Shown: positions 1 through 10,120 of the stretch, piece by piece | Layout: every line of letters begins with the position of its first letter | How positions within the stretch are numbered: the stretch's first letter is position 1 | Source of the DNA: an uncultured Opitutia bacterium | Lineage (GTDB): Bacteria > Verrucomicrobiota > Verrucomicrobiia > Opitutales > Opitutaceae | DNA: 51,764 bases | Assembly (NCBI GenBank): GCA_903872505.1 | Contig: CAIQKV010000013.1 | Span: forward strand, 1 to 51,764 | Direction: 5' to 3' | Notes under the pieces: generated by a model | Told to the model about the DNA's origin: nothing | The model's database searches: none | Seen by the model: only the letters and a program-made list of their open reading frames with translations | Program-made: the position numbers and the translations under genes

Positions 1-1
1 C

Positions 2-1573
<1,572 letters not shown>

Positions 1574-1641
1574 CACGCCCATCCCCCAGCCGTGCCGCGG
1601 GCGGACGGGACCGGCTTCCGGTTGGGGCCGCCACCCGGAGT

Positions 1642-2178
1642 TCAGGGCCGGCCGGGTTTCGCCATCCTGAACACCACCGGCAGTTCACTGGCCGGCACGA
1701 CGGCTATGACCCAGGGCTGCGTGAGGGCCTGTGTGACAAAGCGGTCGGGTGCCGGCGCGACCTCCGAGTATTCGACCACATAGCGGCCGTTCTCCGTGAA
1801 ACTCCGCAGGAGCCGGACCTGATATCCCCCAGTTGGACGCTCACCGAGTTGCACCATCACGCCCATTTCTGTCGCGATATCCAACGCCCGCGGTGGCGTG
1901 CCATTGATGCGTTGCCAGAGGCTCGCCCACTGTTGCTGGTTGCGCGCCACCGTCGTTTCGAGATCGGCGGAGCCGCCATCAGCACCATGCCACTGGGTCA
2001 GAGCCGCGGATCCAGCCGGCCGGGCGGGTTGGACTGACACGACTGGAACCGCCCGGATGGGTTCGGCGGATGGCTGCACCGTTGGGTTGTTCGGCGGTGG
2101 CAGCATCGGCGTCAGGCCCGGAGCCGTTTGCGCCAACACGGATCCAGTCAGGAGCAGGCCAAGCAGGGTGATTTTCAT
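1642..2178 (-). CDS. Secreted protein with PrcB-like C-terminal domain
   Basis: 178 residues beginning with a clear signal peptide (MKITLLGLLLTGSVLAQ), so exported. A proline-rich linker follows to about residue 60. The C-terminal 110 residues contain the GERPTGGYQVRL signature typical of the PrcB C-terminal domain, first described in a spirochaete protease complex subunit, with the usual flanking layout (WASLWQRING before it, VVEYSEVAP after it). The exact job is unknown; a small periplasmic or cell-surface accessory protein is the reasonable reading. It is transcribed on the minus strand after the membrane protein ending at 2255, with 76 bases between them, so the two could share a transcript. 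Confidence 0.75.
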   Translation of the reverse strand: MKITLLGLLLTGSVLAQTAPGLTPMLPPPNNPTVQPSAEPIRAVPVVSVQPARPAGSAALTQWHGADGGSADLETTVARNQQQWASLWQRINGTPPRALDIATEMGVMVQLGERPTGGYQVRLLRSFTENGRYVVEYSEVAPAPDRFVTQALTQPWVIAVVPASELPVVFRMAKPGRP

Positions 2179-2254
2179 ATGGGGAATGGATCAAATCCCG
2201 GGTGCTGTGCACCCGCCAGGTCCCCACTTTTCGGAAAATGACGGGGCCCGAGAC

Positions 2255-2665
2255 TCAGGGGGTCGGCGGAGCAGCCTCCTTGGACTTTCGCTCCGTCCAG
2301 CGGAGAAGACCGAAGCCAATCAGCAGGCCCGGAGCCATGCCGAGGAGATGGATGAGCCAACGCTCGGACCCCGCCCGATTGACCCCGCCGTAGCAAAGCT
2401 GGAAGGCCACGGCACTGCCAGCGCCGGCCAGTGCCCCCGACAGGAGCCCAATCAGGCGGTTGCCGGGGGTTTGACCGGTCAACCAAAGTCCCAGGGCGCA
2501 GCCCGCCGCCGCCACCGCCACGAGTGTCCAAACCGACACGGACCCAATGAAGGGCAGGTCGCCGTTATTGCGCCAGTATTGTTCGGTCAGGATCGGACCG
2601 AGAACGACGAACAGACCGACGCCGATTTTTTGCCGCAGGGTCAGCGGCGTTTTGTCATCGCTCAT
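2255..2665 (-). CDS. Small multi-pass membrane protein of unknown function
   Basis: 136 residues with about four hydrophobic segments (near residues 13-27, 43-63, 70-92 and 104-121), a short charged N-terminus (MSDDKTPLTLRQK) and a charged tail (RWTERKSKEAAPPTP). I do not recognise a family. The start ATG is the first in the frame, and codon usage is GC-biased at third positions, as expected for a real gene here. It lies upstream of the PrcB-like gene on the same strand and may be co-transcribed with it. Confidence 0.6.
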   Translation of the reverse strand: MSDDKTPLTLRQKIGVGLFVVLGPILTEQYWRNNGDLPFIGSVSVWTLVAVAAAGCALGLWLTGQTPGNRLIGLLSGALAGAGSAVAFQLCYGGVNRAGSERWLIHLLGMAPGLLIGFGLLRWTERKSKEAAPPTP

Positions 2666-2955
2666 GGGGGGTAGTGCGAAGGATTGATTGGGGTGAGTAC
2701 CGATGGTTTCTGAGGGCTTAACCGGTACTAATCAAACCTGAACGCCCCGGCGGGAAATCCATTCAACCGGACTGTCTAGCACCACGGCGGGATGGGTATT
2801 TCCCGCACTGGAACGCGCCCTGCCGGAGCCACAGCTTTCCCCGGCGTACAGCAGGTAAGCGAACTGGCAATCGAATCCCCTCCCTCTCCGACTGCCCCGA
2901 TATGAACCTCCGTCGGAAATGGACCGCAATACCGCGTCTTCGAACTTCGACCAAC
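2666..2955. other. Divergent intergenic region with inverted repeats and a 23S-like motif
   Basis: 290 bases between two divergent genes, with no credible coding frame. Two inverted repeats are visible: GTACCG/CGGTAC at 2698-2703 and 2723-2728, and GCGGGAAAT/ATTTCCCGC at 2750-2758 and 2798-2806. Bases 2714-2737 contain CTTAACCGGTACTAATCA, which resembles the conserved 3' end of bacterial 23S rRNA. It is too short to be a gene. I see no convincing promoter boxes. Confidence 0.5.
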
Positions 2956-4677
2956 ATGAAATCCTACCGCAACTTCGCCTTACTCGCCCTGGCACTCCTA
3001 GCACCCCCCTTGGGTAACACGTGTTCGGCCGCATTGCCCACCGCCGGGACATTCCAGCTCGATCCGACCGGCGCCGATACGGCCAAGCTAGGCTACTACC
3101 CGGTGAGGATCAAACTCCTGGATACCAGACCAGCAGGCGTGACCAAGGAACCCGCCTATGCCGCAACTCCGAAGTATGGTGTCTTTACCGTCGGCAATGG
3201 ACCAAGGTCGCTTCACTACCTTGCGGTCGACGAACCCGCCACCGGCACGTGGAGGATTTTCGTCGATGCGACAGGCGACGGCGACCTGAATTCGGCTGGT
3301 GACGGTGCTTGGACCAAGCGGAGGACAACGGCGAACGGCCGCGTGCTGTACGGCGTCAACCCCACTCTCATCCGGGCTTCGTACGGCACACCGCAGGAGG
3401 AGACGTCCGCCGCGGATTACGGGCTGGCGTTTTACCGTTTCGCGGAAATGGACTGCGTCCTGATGTACCGGCGTGCGGTCCGCACCGGGACCATCACTGT
3501 TGATGGCCGGTCCCACCAGGCATTACTCGCCGAAAACGATGGTGATGCCCTCTTTTCCAAACCACTGGATGATGACGAAAAACCGGTTTCCGGGACTCCG
3601 TCACATCCCGTCTGGCTGATAGTTGACCTCAACGACAGCGGCAAATGGGGCCCGCCGATCGACGTGCGCAGCCCGTTCAAACTGGGAGGGGAAGCCTACG
3701 TCGCTGAGCTCACGCCCGATGGCTCGGCCATCACTTTCACCGAGACGACCCGCAAGGTGCCGCTGCCGAAGGCGGCCCAAACCAAACCCCTGCTGCCGGC
3801 CGGCACACCCGCGCCTGATTTCGCCGCGGAAGCGTGGGGTGGCGGCACGCTTCGCCTCTCCGATTACCTGGGCAAGATCGTCATCCTCGATTTCTGGGCC
3901 ACATGGAGTGGCCCCTGTCAGAGTTCCATGCTACATATCGAGCAGATATACCAAGCGACCAAGGCCCAGGACGTGGTCGTGCTCGGCGTGTGCGTCTGGG
4001 ATGACCGGGAGTCCTACCTAAAATGGGTGCCGGAGAAAGAGACCACCTTTCATTGTAAATTTGCCTTCGATCCGGCAGGCAAGGATACGGTCAAAGGTAT
4101 CGCCTCGGCCAAGTACAACGTGAGCGGGATTCCGACCACGTATCTCATCGGCAAGGACGGGAAGGTCGCAGCCACGGTCGTTGGCTATCAGGAGGGCGAC
4201 CAGCGCATCGAAGCGGAGCTCGGCAAGCTCGGTGTCTCCACCCAGCTACCTGTCGTCGAAATGACCGGGAAATTGATGGAACGCCTGATCGAATACACCC
4301 GCGGGCTGAAGGACCACGGATCGGTCAGTTCGAAGATCGGCAAGATCCTGGAGCTGTGCGATGGCACGAATGACCTGTCGCTGAAGCTCGCCAAGAGTGA
4401 TTCGACCGATGGTGATCATTACTTCGGACTTCCTCTCGACGCGGAGTCTGGCGATATCCTCTTCATCGTGAAACACGGGGAGACTACCGAAGCCTACCTC
4501 ACCGACAAGAACGCCAAGCTGCGCGCCGCGGCCGTGCTCGAGAACGGCGCCGCCCGCCTGGTCATGAATGAAAAGGCCGAGGAAAAGTTCCGTGCCGAGC
4601 TTACGCTGTTTGCGGGTGAAGCCTTCCGGCAGCTGCCCGTTTCTTCCGGCGTCATGACTCCCCCGGCAAAGCCATAG
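2956..4677 (+). CDS. Exported thioredoxin-like (TlpA/AhpC-TSA type) protein with a single active-site cysteine
   Basis: 573 residues from the ATG at 2956, chosen because it opens a good signal peptide (MKSYRNFALLALALLAPPLG). An in-frame ATG at 2902 would put 18 charged residues ahead of the signal. The first 290 residues are a beta-rich region of unknown type. The thioredoxin fold follows, from PAPDF near residue 295 to about 430, with the cis-proline loop SGIPTTYLI. The usual WCxxC motif reads W-S-G-P-C: serine at 318 (codon AGT at 3907) and the resolving-position cysteine at 321. A normal two-cysteine disulfide exchange is therefore not possible. A further 140-residue C-terminal region has no family I know. 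The small membrane protein 8 bases downstream is probably in the same operon. Confidence 0.8.
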   Translation: MKSYRNFALLALALLAPPLGNTCSAALPTAGTFQLDPTGADTAKLGYYPVRIKLLDTRPAGVTKEPAYAATPKYGVFTVGNGPRSLHYLAVDEPATGTWRIFVDATGDGDLNSAGDGAWTKRRTTANGRVLYGVNPTLIRASYGTPQEETSAADYGLAFYRFAEMDCVLMYRRAVRTGTITVDGRSHQALLAENDGDALFSKPLDDDEKPVSGTPSHPVWLIVDLNDSGKWGPPIDVRSPFKLGGEAYVAELTPDGSAITFTETTRKVPLPKAAQTKPLLPAGTPAPDFAAEAWGGGTLRLSDYLGKIVILDFWATWSGPCQSSMLHIEQIYQATKAQDVVVLGVCVWDDRESYLKWVPEKETTFHCKFAFDPAGKDTVKGIASAKYNVSGIPTTYLIGKDGKVAATVVGYQEGDQRIEAELGKLGVSTQLPVVEMTGKLMERLIEYTRGLKDHGSVSSKIGKILELCDGTNDLSLKLAKSDSTDGDHYFGLPLDAESGDILFIVKHGETTEAYLTDKNAKLRAAAVLENGAARLVMNEKAEEKFRAELTLFAGEAFRQLPVSSGVMTPPAKP

Positions 4678-4685
4678 TTCTTCCC

Positions 4686-4991
4686 GTGAAAAACCGTTGG
4701 TTGGTGACGATGCTCTTTCTGCTCCCCGCCGCCGGCGCGGGCTACATGACCTGGCTGAGCTGGCGCGCGGGCGACGACGGCAAATGGCTGTTCGGCGTGT
4801 TCACGGCATTTTTCCTGATCCTGGGCGCGGCGCCCTTCCTGGCGAAAGCCAAGCGCTCGCCTCCACCGGACCAGGCTCCGGCCAACACCCGCTTCGTCCC
4901 GCACTGGTTCATGCTGATCGCGATGCTCGTGCTGCTCGTGCTCGCCGTGAGCATCGTGCTCGCGATCATCCGTTCGATCCTGCACCCCTGA
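4686..4991 (+). CDS. Small membrane protein, unknown function
   Basis: 101 residues with three hydrophobic segments (about residues 5-23, 33-52 and 74-97) and a short polar loop rich in proline between the second and third. It starts 8 bases after the thioredoxin-like gene stops, on the same strand, so the two very likely form an operon and this may be its membrane partner. No family recognised. The alternative frames across the region give arginine-rich translations and are rejected. Confidence 0.65.
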   Translation: MKNRWLVTMLFLLPAAGAGYMTWLSWRAGDDGKWLFGVFTAFFLILGAAPFLAKAKRSPPPDQAPANTRFVPHWFMLIAMLVLLVLAVSIVLAIIRSILHP

Positions 4992-5097
4992 TCACCGCCA
5001 GCCATGGCGGGCGCGGGTTCCCCGACCGCGACGGCGCCATTCTATTCCCCGCCTCCTTCCGATATCCCTCAAGCGTTACTCGCTCCTGCCGCTCGCC

Positions 5098-7278
5098 ATG
5101 TTGACTTTCATTTCGCCAGTCTCCGCCGCCACGGCCAGTGCGCCCGCCGCCGGGCCACATGTCGATTTTGGCTATGCGTTCGACTATCCCCATCGGGTGA
5201 CCGTCGCGCTGCCCGATAGCAGCAACAAGACCCTGGTCGACTGCGAACCCGGGGTGGTCACGCTGTCGTGGAGCTACGACAACCTGCTCAGTTTCCCGGT
5301 CGCCAATTTTTTTGGTCCCACCGTGCAATGGAAAGTCGCCCTGCATCCCGAGGTGGACGGCGTGCGGCTGACCCAGTCGTCGTGGAGCCGGCTGGAAGGC
5401 TGGATGCCGGCGCTCGTCGCGGAGTTTCCCGGCGGCGCCGTGCGCACCACCCTGGAGGTCGTAGGCGGCAACCGCGCCGCGCTGGTCCGCGTCACCTTCA
5501 CCAACACCGATGCCGCCCAGGCCCACACCGCCGGGGTGCATTGTGCCGTCGGCGACAACTGGCGCGGCGTGAATCCCGCCGGCGTCGACCCCGGCCTCCC
5601 GGCCAACGCCTGCGACGCCCTGATCGCCGGCTGGCGGGCCCGCGCCGACCGGGTGCTCATCGCCGGCCTCGGCGGCGACGACTACCAGGTTTCGCCCAAC
5701 GGGCTGAATCCCACCGTCCGCCTGAAGCCCGGCGAGACCCGGGTGCTCTGGCTGGTCCGTCCCTACGAGGTCTACGAGTCCATGCTGCCCGAGCTGCGGC
5801 GCCGGGACTGGGCCCAGGAATTCGCCGAGGCCCGGGCCGTCTGGACCCAGCTCATCGGCCGGACCACCCAGCTCGCGCTGCCTGACCCCGGCGTGCGCAA
5901 TGCCTACTACGCGGGGCTGGCCGACATCTTCATCATGCGCGAACCGGTCCCGGGCGGCTATCTCGGCACCCTGCCCGGCACCGACCTGTACCGTTGCGCC
6001 AATCCCTGCGAGTCCGCCATCGCCAGCATCGCGCTCGACCAAGCCGGCCTGCCGGTCGAGGCGGCCGACGGCTACCGCCTGTCGCTCGACCTGCAGAATT
6101 TCGACGGTTGCTGGTCCGAGTCGTCGGGCTGGGCCCGCACCGGCTGGCTCGCCGCGGGTTTCAAGTGCTGGTTCGTGATGGAGCACTATCGGATGACCCG
6201 GGACCGCGAATTCCTCGCCAACGTGTTCCCGCGCATGGTCGCGAGCAGCCGCTGGCAGGAACGCGCCCGCCAGCGCAGCCGCGTCCTGGAAAATGGCGCC
6301 AAGCCGCTCAACTACGGGCTGATGCCACGCGGCATGGGCGACTGCGGCCTGAAGAACGACGACAGCTTCTACGGTGTGTTCATCCCGCACAATGTCTGGT
6401 CGATCTACGCCGACGAGCAGACGATGCTGGCCGCCGCCGAGCTGGGCCTCGCCACCGAGTCCGCGGAAGTGCGGCGCAACTACGAGACGGCCCGCACCGA
6501 CCTGATCGACACGATCCGGCGCGGCGCGATCCCGGACGCCGGCTACCGCTGGATCCCGGGCGTGGCCGGCAAGACTTCCGGCTCCAGCTGGGGCGCGTTG
6601 AACGCGGCCTTCCCCTGCCGGCTTCTGCCCGCGGACGACGAGCTCATCACCGGGACCATCCGCCGGATGGAAGCGAAGATGAGTCCCGGCGGCATCCCCA
6701 TCCACACCGGCTGGATGGAGAACGGCATGTGGGTCGCCATCACCCTCGACAATCTGGCCGAGACGCTGCTCTACCGCGGCGACGGCGATGCCGCGGCCAA
6801 GTATCTCTACGCCACCCTGAACCACGGCACCCCGCTCTACTCCTGGTGCGAGGAGCGCGGCCCCGAGCCCGGCGCCACCCAGACCACGGGCGATCGCCAG
6901 CACCTCTGGACCCCCATCGCCGTCATCCGCCTCCTGCGCGACGCCCTGGTGTTCGAGGACGGCGATACCCTGCATCTGGCCCGCGGCACGGATCGCTCGT
7001 GGCTGGCCCGGGGTCCGGTCGGCGGCCGGGGCTTTCAAAGCCACTTCGGCCCGGTCTCGTACCAGTTGACGCTGGACCCCGCGGCCAACCAGGTCCGCGG
7101 CGAGGTCTCACTTCATCCCGGCCGCCAGCCCGCCGTGCTGCAGGTCCATGTGCGGCTCGCCGAGGGGAAAAAACTGACCTCCGTCGACGACCCGTCCGCC
7201 CGCCTGCTCCCCGACGGCGAGACGATCGAATGGCAGCGCCCGGCCGCGGCGATTCATTTTCAAGCGACTGTCCGCTGA
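5098..7278 (+). CDS. Six-hairpin (alpha/alpha-barrel) glycoside hydrolase-like protein
   Basis: 726 residues, probably exported. The first 200 residues form a beta-sandwich-like domain. From about residue 260 the pattern is that of six-hairpin glycosidases: LPDPGVRNAYYAGLADIF, then repeated helical pairs rich in W, Y and acidic residues (GCWSESSGWARTGWLAAG, GLKNDDSFYGVFIPHN, GGIPIHTGWMENGMW, YSWCEERGPEPG). The short beta domain at the end is typical of these enzymes. The substrate is unknown; a plant- or algal-type oligosaccharide would fit this lineage. The start is uncertain: the frame is open well upstream and SLKRYSLLPLAM lies just before the ATG, so a non-ATG start giving a fuller signal peptide is possible. 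The gene is convergent with hrpB, with 58 bases between the two stops. Confidence 0.75.
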   Translation: MLTFISPVSAATASAPAAGPHVDFGYAFDYPHRVTVALPDSSNKTLVDCEPGVVTLSWSYDNLLSFPVANFFGPTVQWKVALHPEVDGVRLTQSSWSRLEGWMPALVAEFPGGAVRTTLEVVGGNRAALVRVTFTNTDAAQAHTAGVHCAVGDNWRGVNPAGVDPGLPANACDALIAGWRARADRVLIAGLGGDDYQVSPNGLNPTVRLKPGETRVLWLVRPYEVYESMLPELRRRDWAQEFAEARAVWTQLIGRTTQLALPDPGVRNAYYAGLADIFIMREPVPGGYLGTLPGTDLYRCANPCESAIASIALDQAGLPVEAADGYRLSLDLQNFDGCWSESSGWARTGWLAAGFKCWFVMEHYRMTRDREFLANVFPRMVASSRWQERARQRSRVLENGAKPLNYGLMPRGMGDCGLKNDDSFYGVFIPHNVWSIYADEQTMLAAAELGLATESAEVRRNYETARTDLIDTIRRGAIPDAGYRWIPGVAGKTSGSSWGALNAAFPCRLLPADDELITGTIRRMEAKMSPGGIPIHTGWMENGMWVAITLDNLAETLLYRGDGDAAAKYLYATLNHGTPLYSWCEERGPEPGATQTTGDRQHLWTPIAVIRLLRDALVFEDGDTLHLARGTDRSWLARGPVGGRGFQSHFGPVSYQLTLDPAANQVRGEVSLHPGRQPAVLQVHVRLAEGKKLTSVDDPSARLLPDGETIEWQRPAAAIHFQATVR

Positions 7279-7336
7279 TCCACGTTCCTCCGCGGGAATC
7301 TGAACCAACCTCAAGAGTCCAAGCGGCCGGAATATC

Positions 7337-9946
7337 CTACCGCCACTCGTGGCGGGGATAGCGGCGGGAGAGCTCGGTTTTGATTTTGGGGTACTGCTCG
7401 CGCCAGAAATTGGTCAGGTCGTCGGTCACCTGGATCGGGCGTTGGTTGGGCGCAAGCACCTCGATTTTCACGGGCACGCGGCCGTGGCCGAGGGTGAACT
7501 TCCCCTCGACACCATAAAGCTCCTGGATGCGCGCGCTCAGCACCGGCGGGCCCTCCTTCGCGTACGAGATCCGCGACTTGCGGCCGTTGCCCATCGTCAG
7601 CTTTTCCGGCAGATAGTCATCGAGCACAGCCAGTTGCTCGGCCGTCAGCCAGTCCTTGAGCACCGGCATGACCGGCTTGTCCTTGATGTCACGGGCGCCG
7701 AGTTCACCGTAGCAAATCTGCTCGATCAGGGTCGCGCGGTCGGCGTCCGTGAGCGGATTCACCTCCAGTTCGGGGAACCACTCGGCCAGCCGGTTCACCC
7801 GAATGATCCACTGCTCCACCGTCTCGTCCCAGGCCTCCAGCTTCAACCGGCCGGCAAGCACTTCCTTCGTCAGCAATGCGGCGGCCTCGTTGAGCGGCGC
7901 CTCGTCGCTGCTGGTCTTCGCCTCGAGCACCAGGTCGCGAAAACGCCGCTCGCGCCGCGAGACCACGCGCTTCATCGCCTCGTCGTAGGTCACCGCCCGC
8001 ACCTCGCGATAGTCGTCCGGGAAAATCTCCTTCAACCAAGCCTCCTCGATCGCGGTCGCGAGCGACAGCAGCGTGTTTACCTCGCCACCGCGGCCGCCGA
8101 CTTCGCTGATCTCAGCCGCCACGAACAGCGGCGCCTTCTGGATGCCGCTCTCCCGCGCGAGCACGCCCTTGCGGTTGTGCACCAGCGCGCAGCGCAGCGT
8201 GCCGCCATCGAGCCGTTTCGCCAGCTGGTCGGAAAACCCAGCCAGCACGCATTTGCGGATCTCGGCGCCGTCCGTGCGGCGCTCACTCACGTCGAGGCCC
8301 TCCTTTTCGGCGATCGCGAGGAACTGCTCGAACAGCGGCCCGACCTGGCGCGCCCCCTGCGCGTGCAGCCCCAGCCGCCGGCATGCATCCAACGAGTAGT
8401 TCGCCTTGTCGGCAAAACGCCAGGCGCGCATCAGGAGGAAAAAGTCGCTCTCGTGCTCCTCACCCAGCGTGTCCTCGCGCGCCTGTTCGACCTCCTTCGA
8501 CCCACCGCGCAGCAGGAAATTCCGCCCCTGCGTGAGCGCCGCCATCAGCGCCACCGGCCGGACGCAGCCCCGTTCCTGTGCGGCGACAAACATCCGCGCA
8601 TACCGCGGGTGGACCGGGAAGCGGAGCATCGTCCGGCCGAGAGGGGTGATGGTGCCACGACTGTTCGTTGGAGATGCGGCGCCCTCGCCGCGTCCACCCT
8701 GCCGCGGCGGGGGCGCCGCGGCTCCATTTGCCAGCGCCCCGAGGTCGGCCAGCAGCGTCTCGGCGCGCTCGAGCGACCTCGGCTCGGGCTTCTCCAGCCA
8801 GGGGAAATTCGCCACGTCGTCGATGCCGCTCGCCTTAAGCGTGAGCACCACCTCGGAGAGGTCGAGGCGCTTCACCTCGGGCAGTTCCTGCGGAGCGCGC
8901 TGGCCGTGCTCGCGCTCGGTCCACAGCCGCACGCACACTCCGGGCGCGGTGCGTCCAGCCCGTCCCGCCCGCTGGTCGGCGCTGGCGGCGGAGATTTTTT
9001 CGATCAGGAGCGTGTTGATGCCGCGGTGCGGGTCGTAGCGGGCAATGCGCGCCAGGCCGCAATCGATCACGGTCGTGACACCGTCGATGGTCAGGGAGGT
9101 CTCGGCGACGTTCGTGGACACGATGATCTTCCGCGCCTCGTAACGCGCCACCGCCCGGTCCTGCTGCTCGGGCGGCAGTTCGCCGTGCAGCGGAAACGTC
9201 ACGAACTCCCGCAACGTCCGCGTGCCTTGGATGGCCTGCACCGTGCGGCTGATCTCGTACGCACCAGGCATGAAGACTAGCAGATCACCAGTCGTCTCGC
9301 CGGCCACGCGTTCACACTCGCGTGCGGCGACCTCCCACACCGGCTCGTTATCGAAATTTACGGACTTCGGCAGGTATTCGACCCGCACCGGGAAGCTGCG
9401 GCCCTGCGAGACCAGGACCTCGCACGGCGCCAGGTAGCCCTTCAGCAGGCCCGAATCGAGCGTGGCCGACATCACGATCAATTTCAGGTCGGGCCGCGTG
9501 GTCTGCTGGAGTTGCAGGGCGCGAGCCAGCGAGATGTCGCCGTAGAGATGACGCTCATGGAACTCGTCGAAAATCAGGACGCTGATGCCACGCAACGTGG
9601 GTTCGAACGACATCTGCCGGAGCAGGATGCCTTCGGTCACGAATCGGATGCGTGTCTGCTCGCTGACGCGGGACTCCAGCCGGATCTGGTAGCCGACCAC
9701 GCCGCCCAGCGGAGTGCCCTGTTCCTCCGCCACCCGCTTCGCCAGCATCCGGGTCGCTAGCCGCCGCGGCTGGAGCACCACCACCTCACCCCGCTCGCCC
9801 AAGAGGCCGTGCTCCAGCAACATCTGCGGGATCTGGGTGGATTTGCCGGACCCGGTGGGCGCCTGCACGATCAACCGCCCCGCGGCGCGCAGCGCCGCCA
9901 GGATGGCCGGCTCGAGCTCGTAGATGGGCAATTCGCGCGGGGACAT
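7337..9946 (-). CDS. hrpB: ATP-dependent RNA helicase HrpB
   Basis: 869-residue DExH-box helicase of the HrpB type. The Walker A motif GSGKS is at residues 32-36, DEFHER at 127-132 (the HrpB variant of DEAH), SAT at 160-162, and the motif VI region QRAGRAGR lies near residue 330. The HA2 and HrpB-specific C-terminal regions follow, ending in SRRYPRHEWR. Length is close to the family norm of about 820. Residues about 406-425 (NGAAAPPPRQGG and following) are a low-complexity insert encoded by a palindromic repeat at 8673-8730, which has a sister copy after typA. The biological substrate of HrpB is poorly known. Transcription is divergent from the putative large RNA that begins near 10121. Confidence 0.95.
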   Translation of the reverse strand: MSPRELPIYELEPAILAALRAAGRLIVQAPTGSGKSTQIPQMLLEHGLLGERGEVVVLQPRRLATRMLAKRVAEEQGTPLGGVVGYQIRLESRVSEQTRIRFVTEGILLRQMSFEPTLRGISVLIFDEFHERHLYGDISLARALQLQQTTRPDLKLIVMSATLDSGLLKGYLAPCEVLVSQGRSFPVRVEYLPKSVNFDNEPVWEVAARECERVAGETTGDLLVFMPGAYEISRTVQAIQGTRTLREFVTFPLHGELPPEQQDRAVARYEARKIIVSTNVAETSLTIDGVTTVIDCGLARIARYDPHRGINTLLIEKISAASADQRAGRAGRTAPGVCVRLWTEREHGQRAPQELPEVKRLDLSEVVLTLKASGIDDVANFPWLEKPEPRSLERAETLLADLGALANGAAAPPPRQGGRGEGAASPTNSRGTITPLGRTMLRFPVHPRYARMFVAAQERGCVRPVALMAALTQGRNFLLRGGSKEVEQAREDTLGEEHESDFFLLMRAWRFADKANYSLDACRRLGLHAQGARQVGPLFEQFLAIAEKEGLDVSERRTDGAEIRKCVLAGFSDQLAKRLDGGTLRCALVHNRKGVLARESGIQKAPLFVAAEISEVGGRGGEVNTLLSLATAIEEAWLKEIFPDDYREVRAVTYDEAMKRVVSRRERRFRDLVLEAKTSSDEAPLNEAAALLTKEVLAGRLKLEAWDETVEQWIIRVNRLAEWFPELEVNPLTDADRATLIEQICYGELGARDIKDKPVMPVLKDWLTAEQLAVLDDYLPEKLTMGNGRKSRISYAKEGPPVLSARIQELYGVEGKFTLGHGRVPVKIEVLAPNQRPIQVTDDLTNFWREQYPKIKTELSRRYPRHEWR
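8673..8730. repeat. REP-like palindromic element, copy 1, inside hrpB
   Basis: 58 bases built of two GC-rich hairpins (GCGGCGCCCTCGCCGC, then GCCGCGGCGGGGGCGCCGCGGC with trimmed ends) and ending GGCTCCAT. The copy at 13953-14010 has the same length and is nearly the same sequence on the opposite strand. Both keep the GCGGCGCCCTCG and GGCGCCGCGGCTCCAT blocks. The element sits in frame within hrpB and adds an Ala/Pro/Gly/Arg-rich stretch. Confidence 0.7.
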
Positions 9947-10120
9947 GGACGGCGGCCAAGCGTCGGGGTGCGCGGCCGCGAGGCAAGGCCGCAGGTGAAC
10001 AACCGGTGAGCCAGATTATCCCCAAGTTATTCACCGTTCCGCTTGGTGAAGAAGTTGTGAAGAACAAAGCCTTTCCTTCACCCGCCCAAGTTACAGCTTC
10101 GTGACGTTCCTTGATAGAAC
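9947..10120. promoter_or_regulatory. Divergent control region between hrpB and the putative large RNA
   Basis: The region holds two adjacent inverted repeats: TTCACC/GGTGAA at 10030-10035 and 10045-10050, and GTGAAG/CTTCAC at 10057-10062 and 10076-10081. A promoter-like site for the plus strand follows, with a weak -35 TTACAG (10091-10096), an 18-base spacer and an extended -10 TGATAGAAC (10112-10120). This would start transcription near 10126. The repeats lie where a regulator could act on both directions. Base matches were seen by eye; function is inferred. Confidence 0.45.

Noticed and set aside
4966-7044. Minus-strand frame of 692 codons opposite the glycosidase-like gene
   Set aside because: A shadow frame: rich in Gly/Ala/Val/His with no motif, while the plus strand has a coherent six-hairpin protein.
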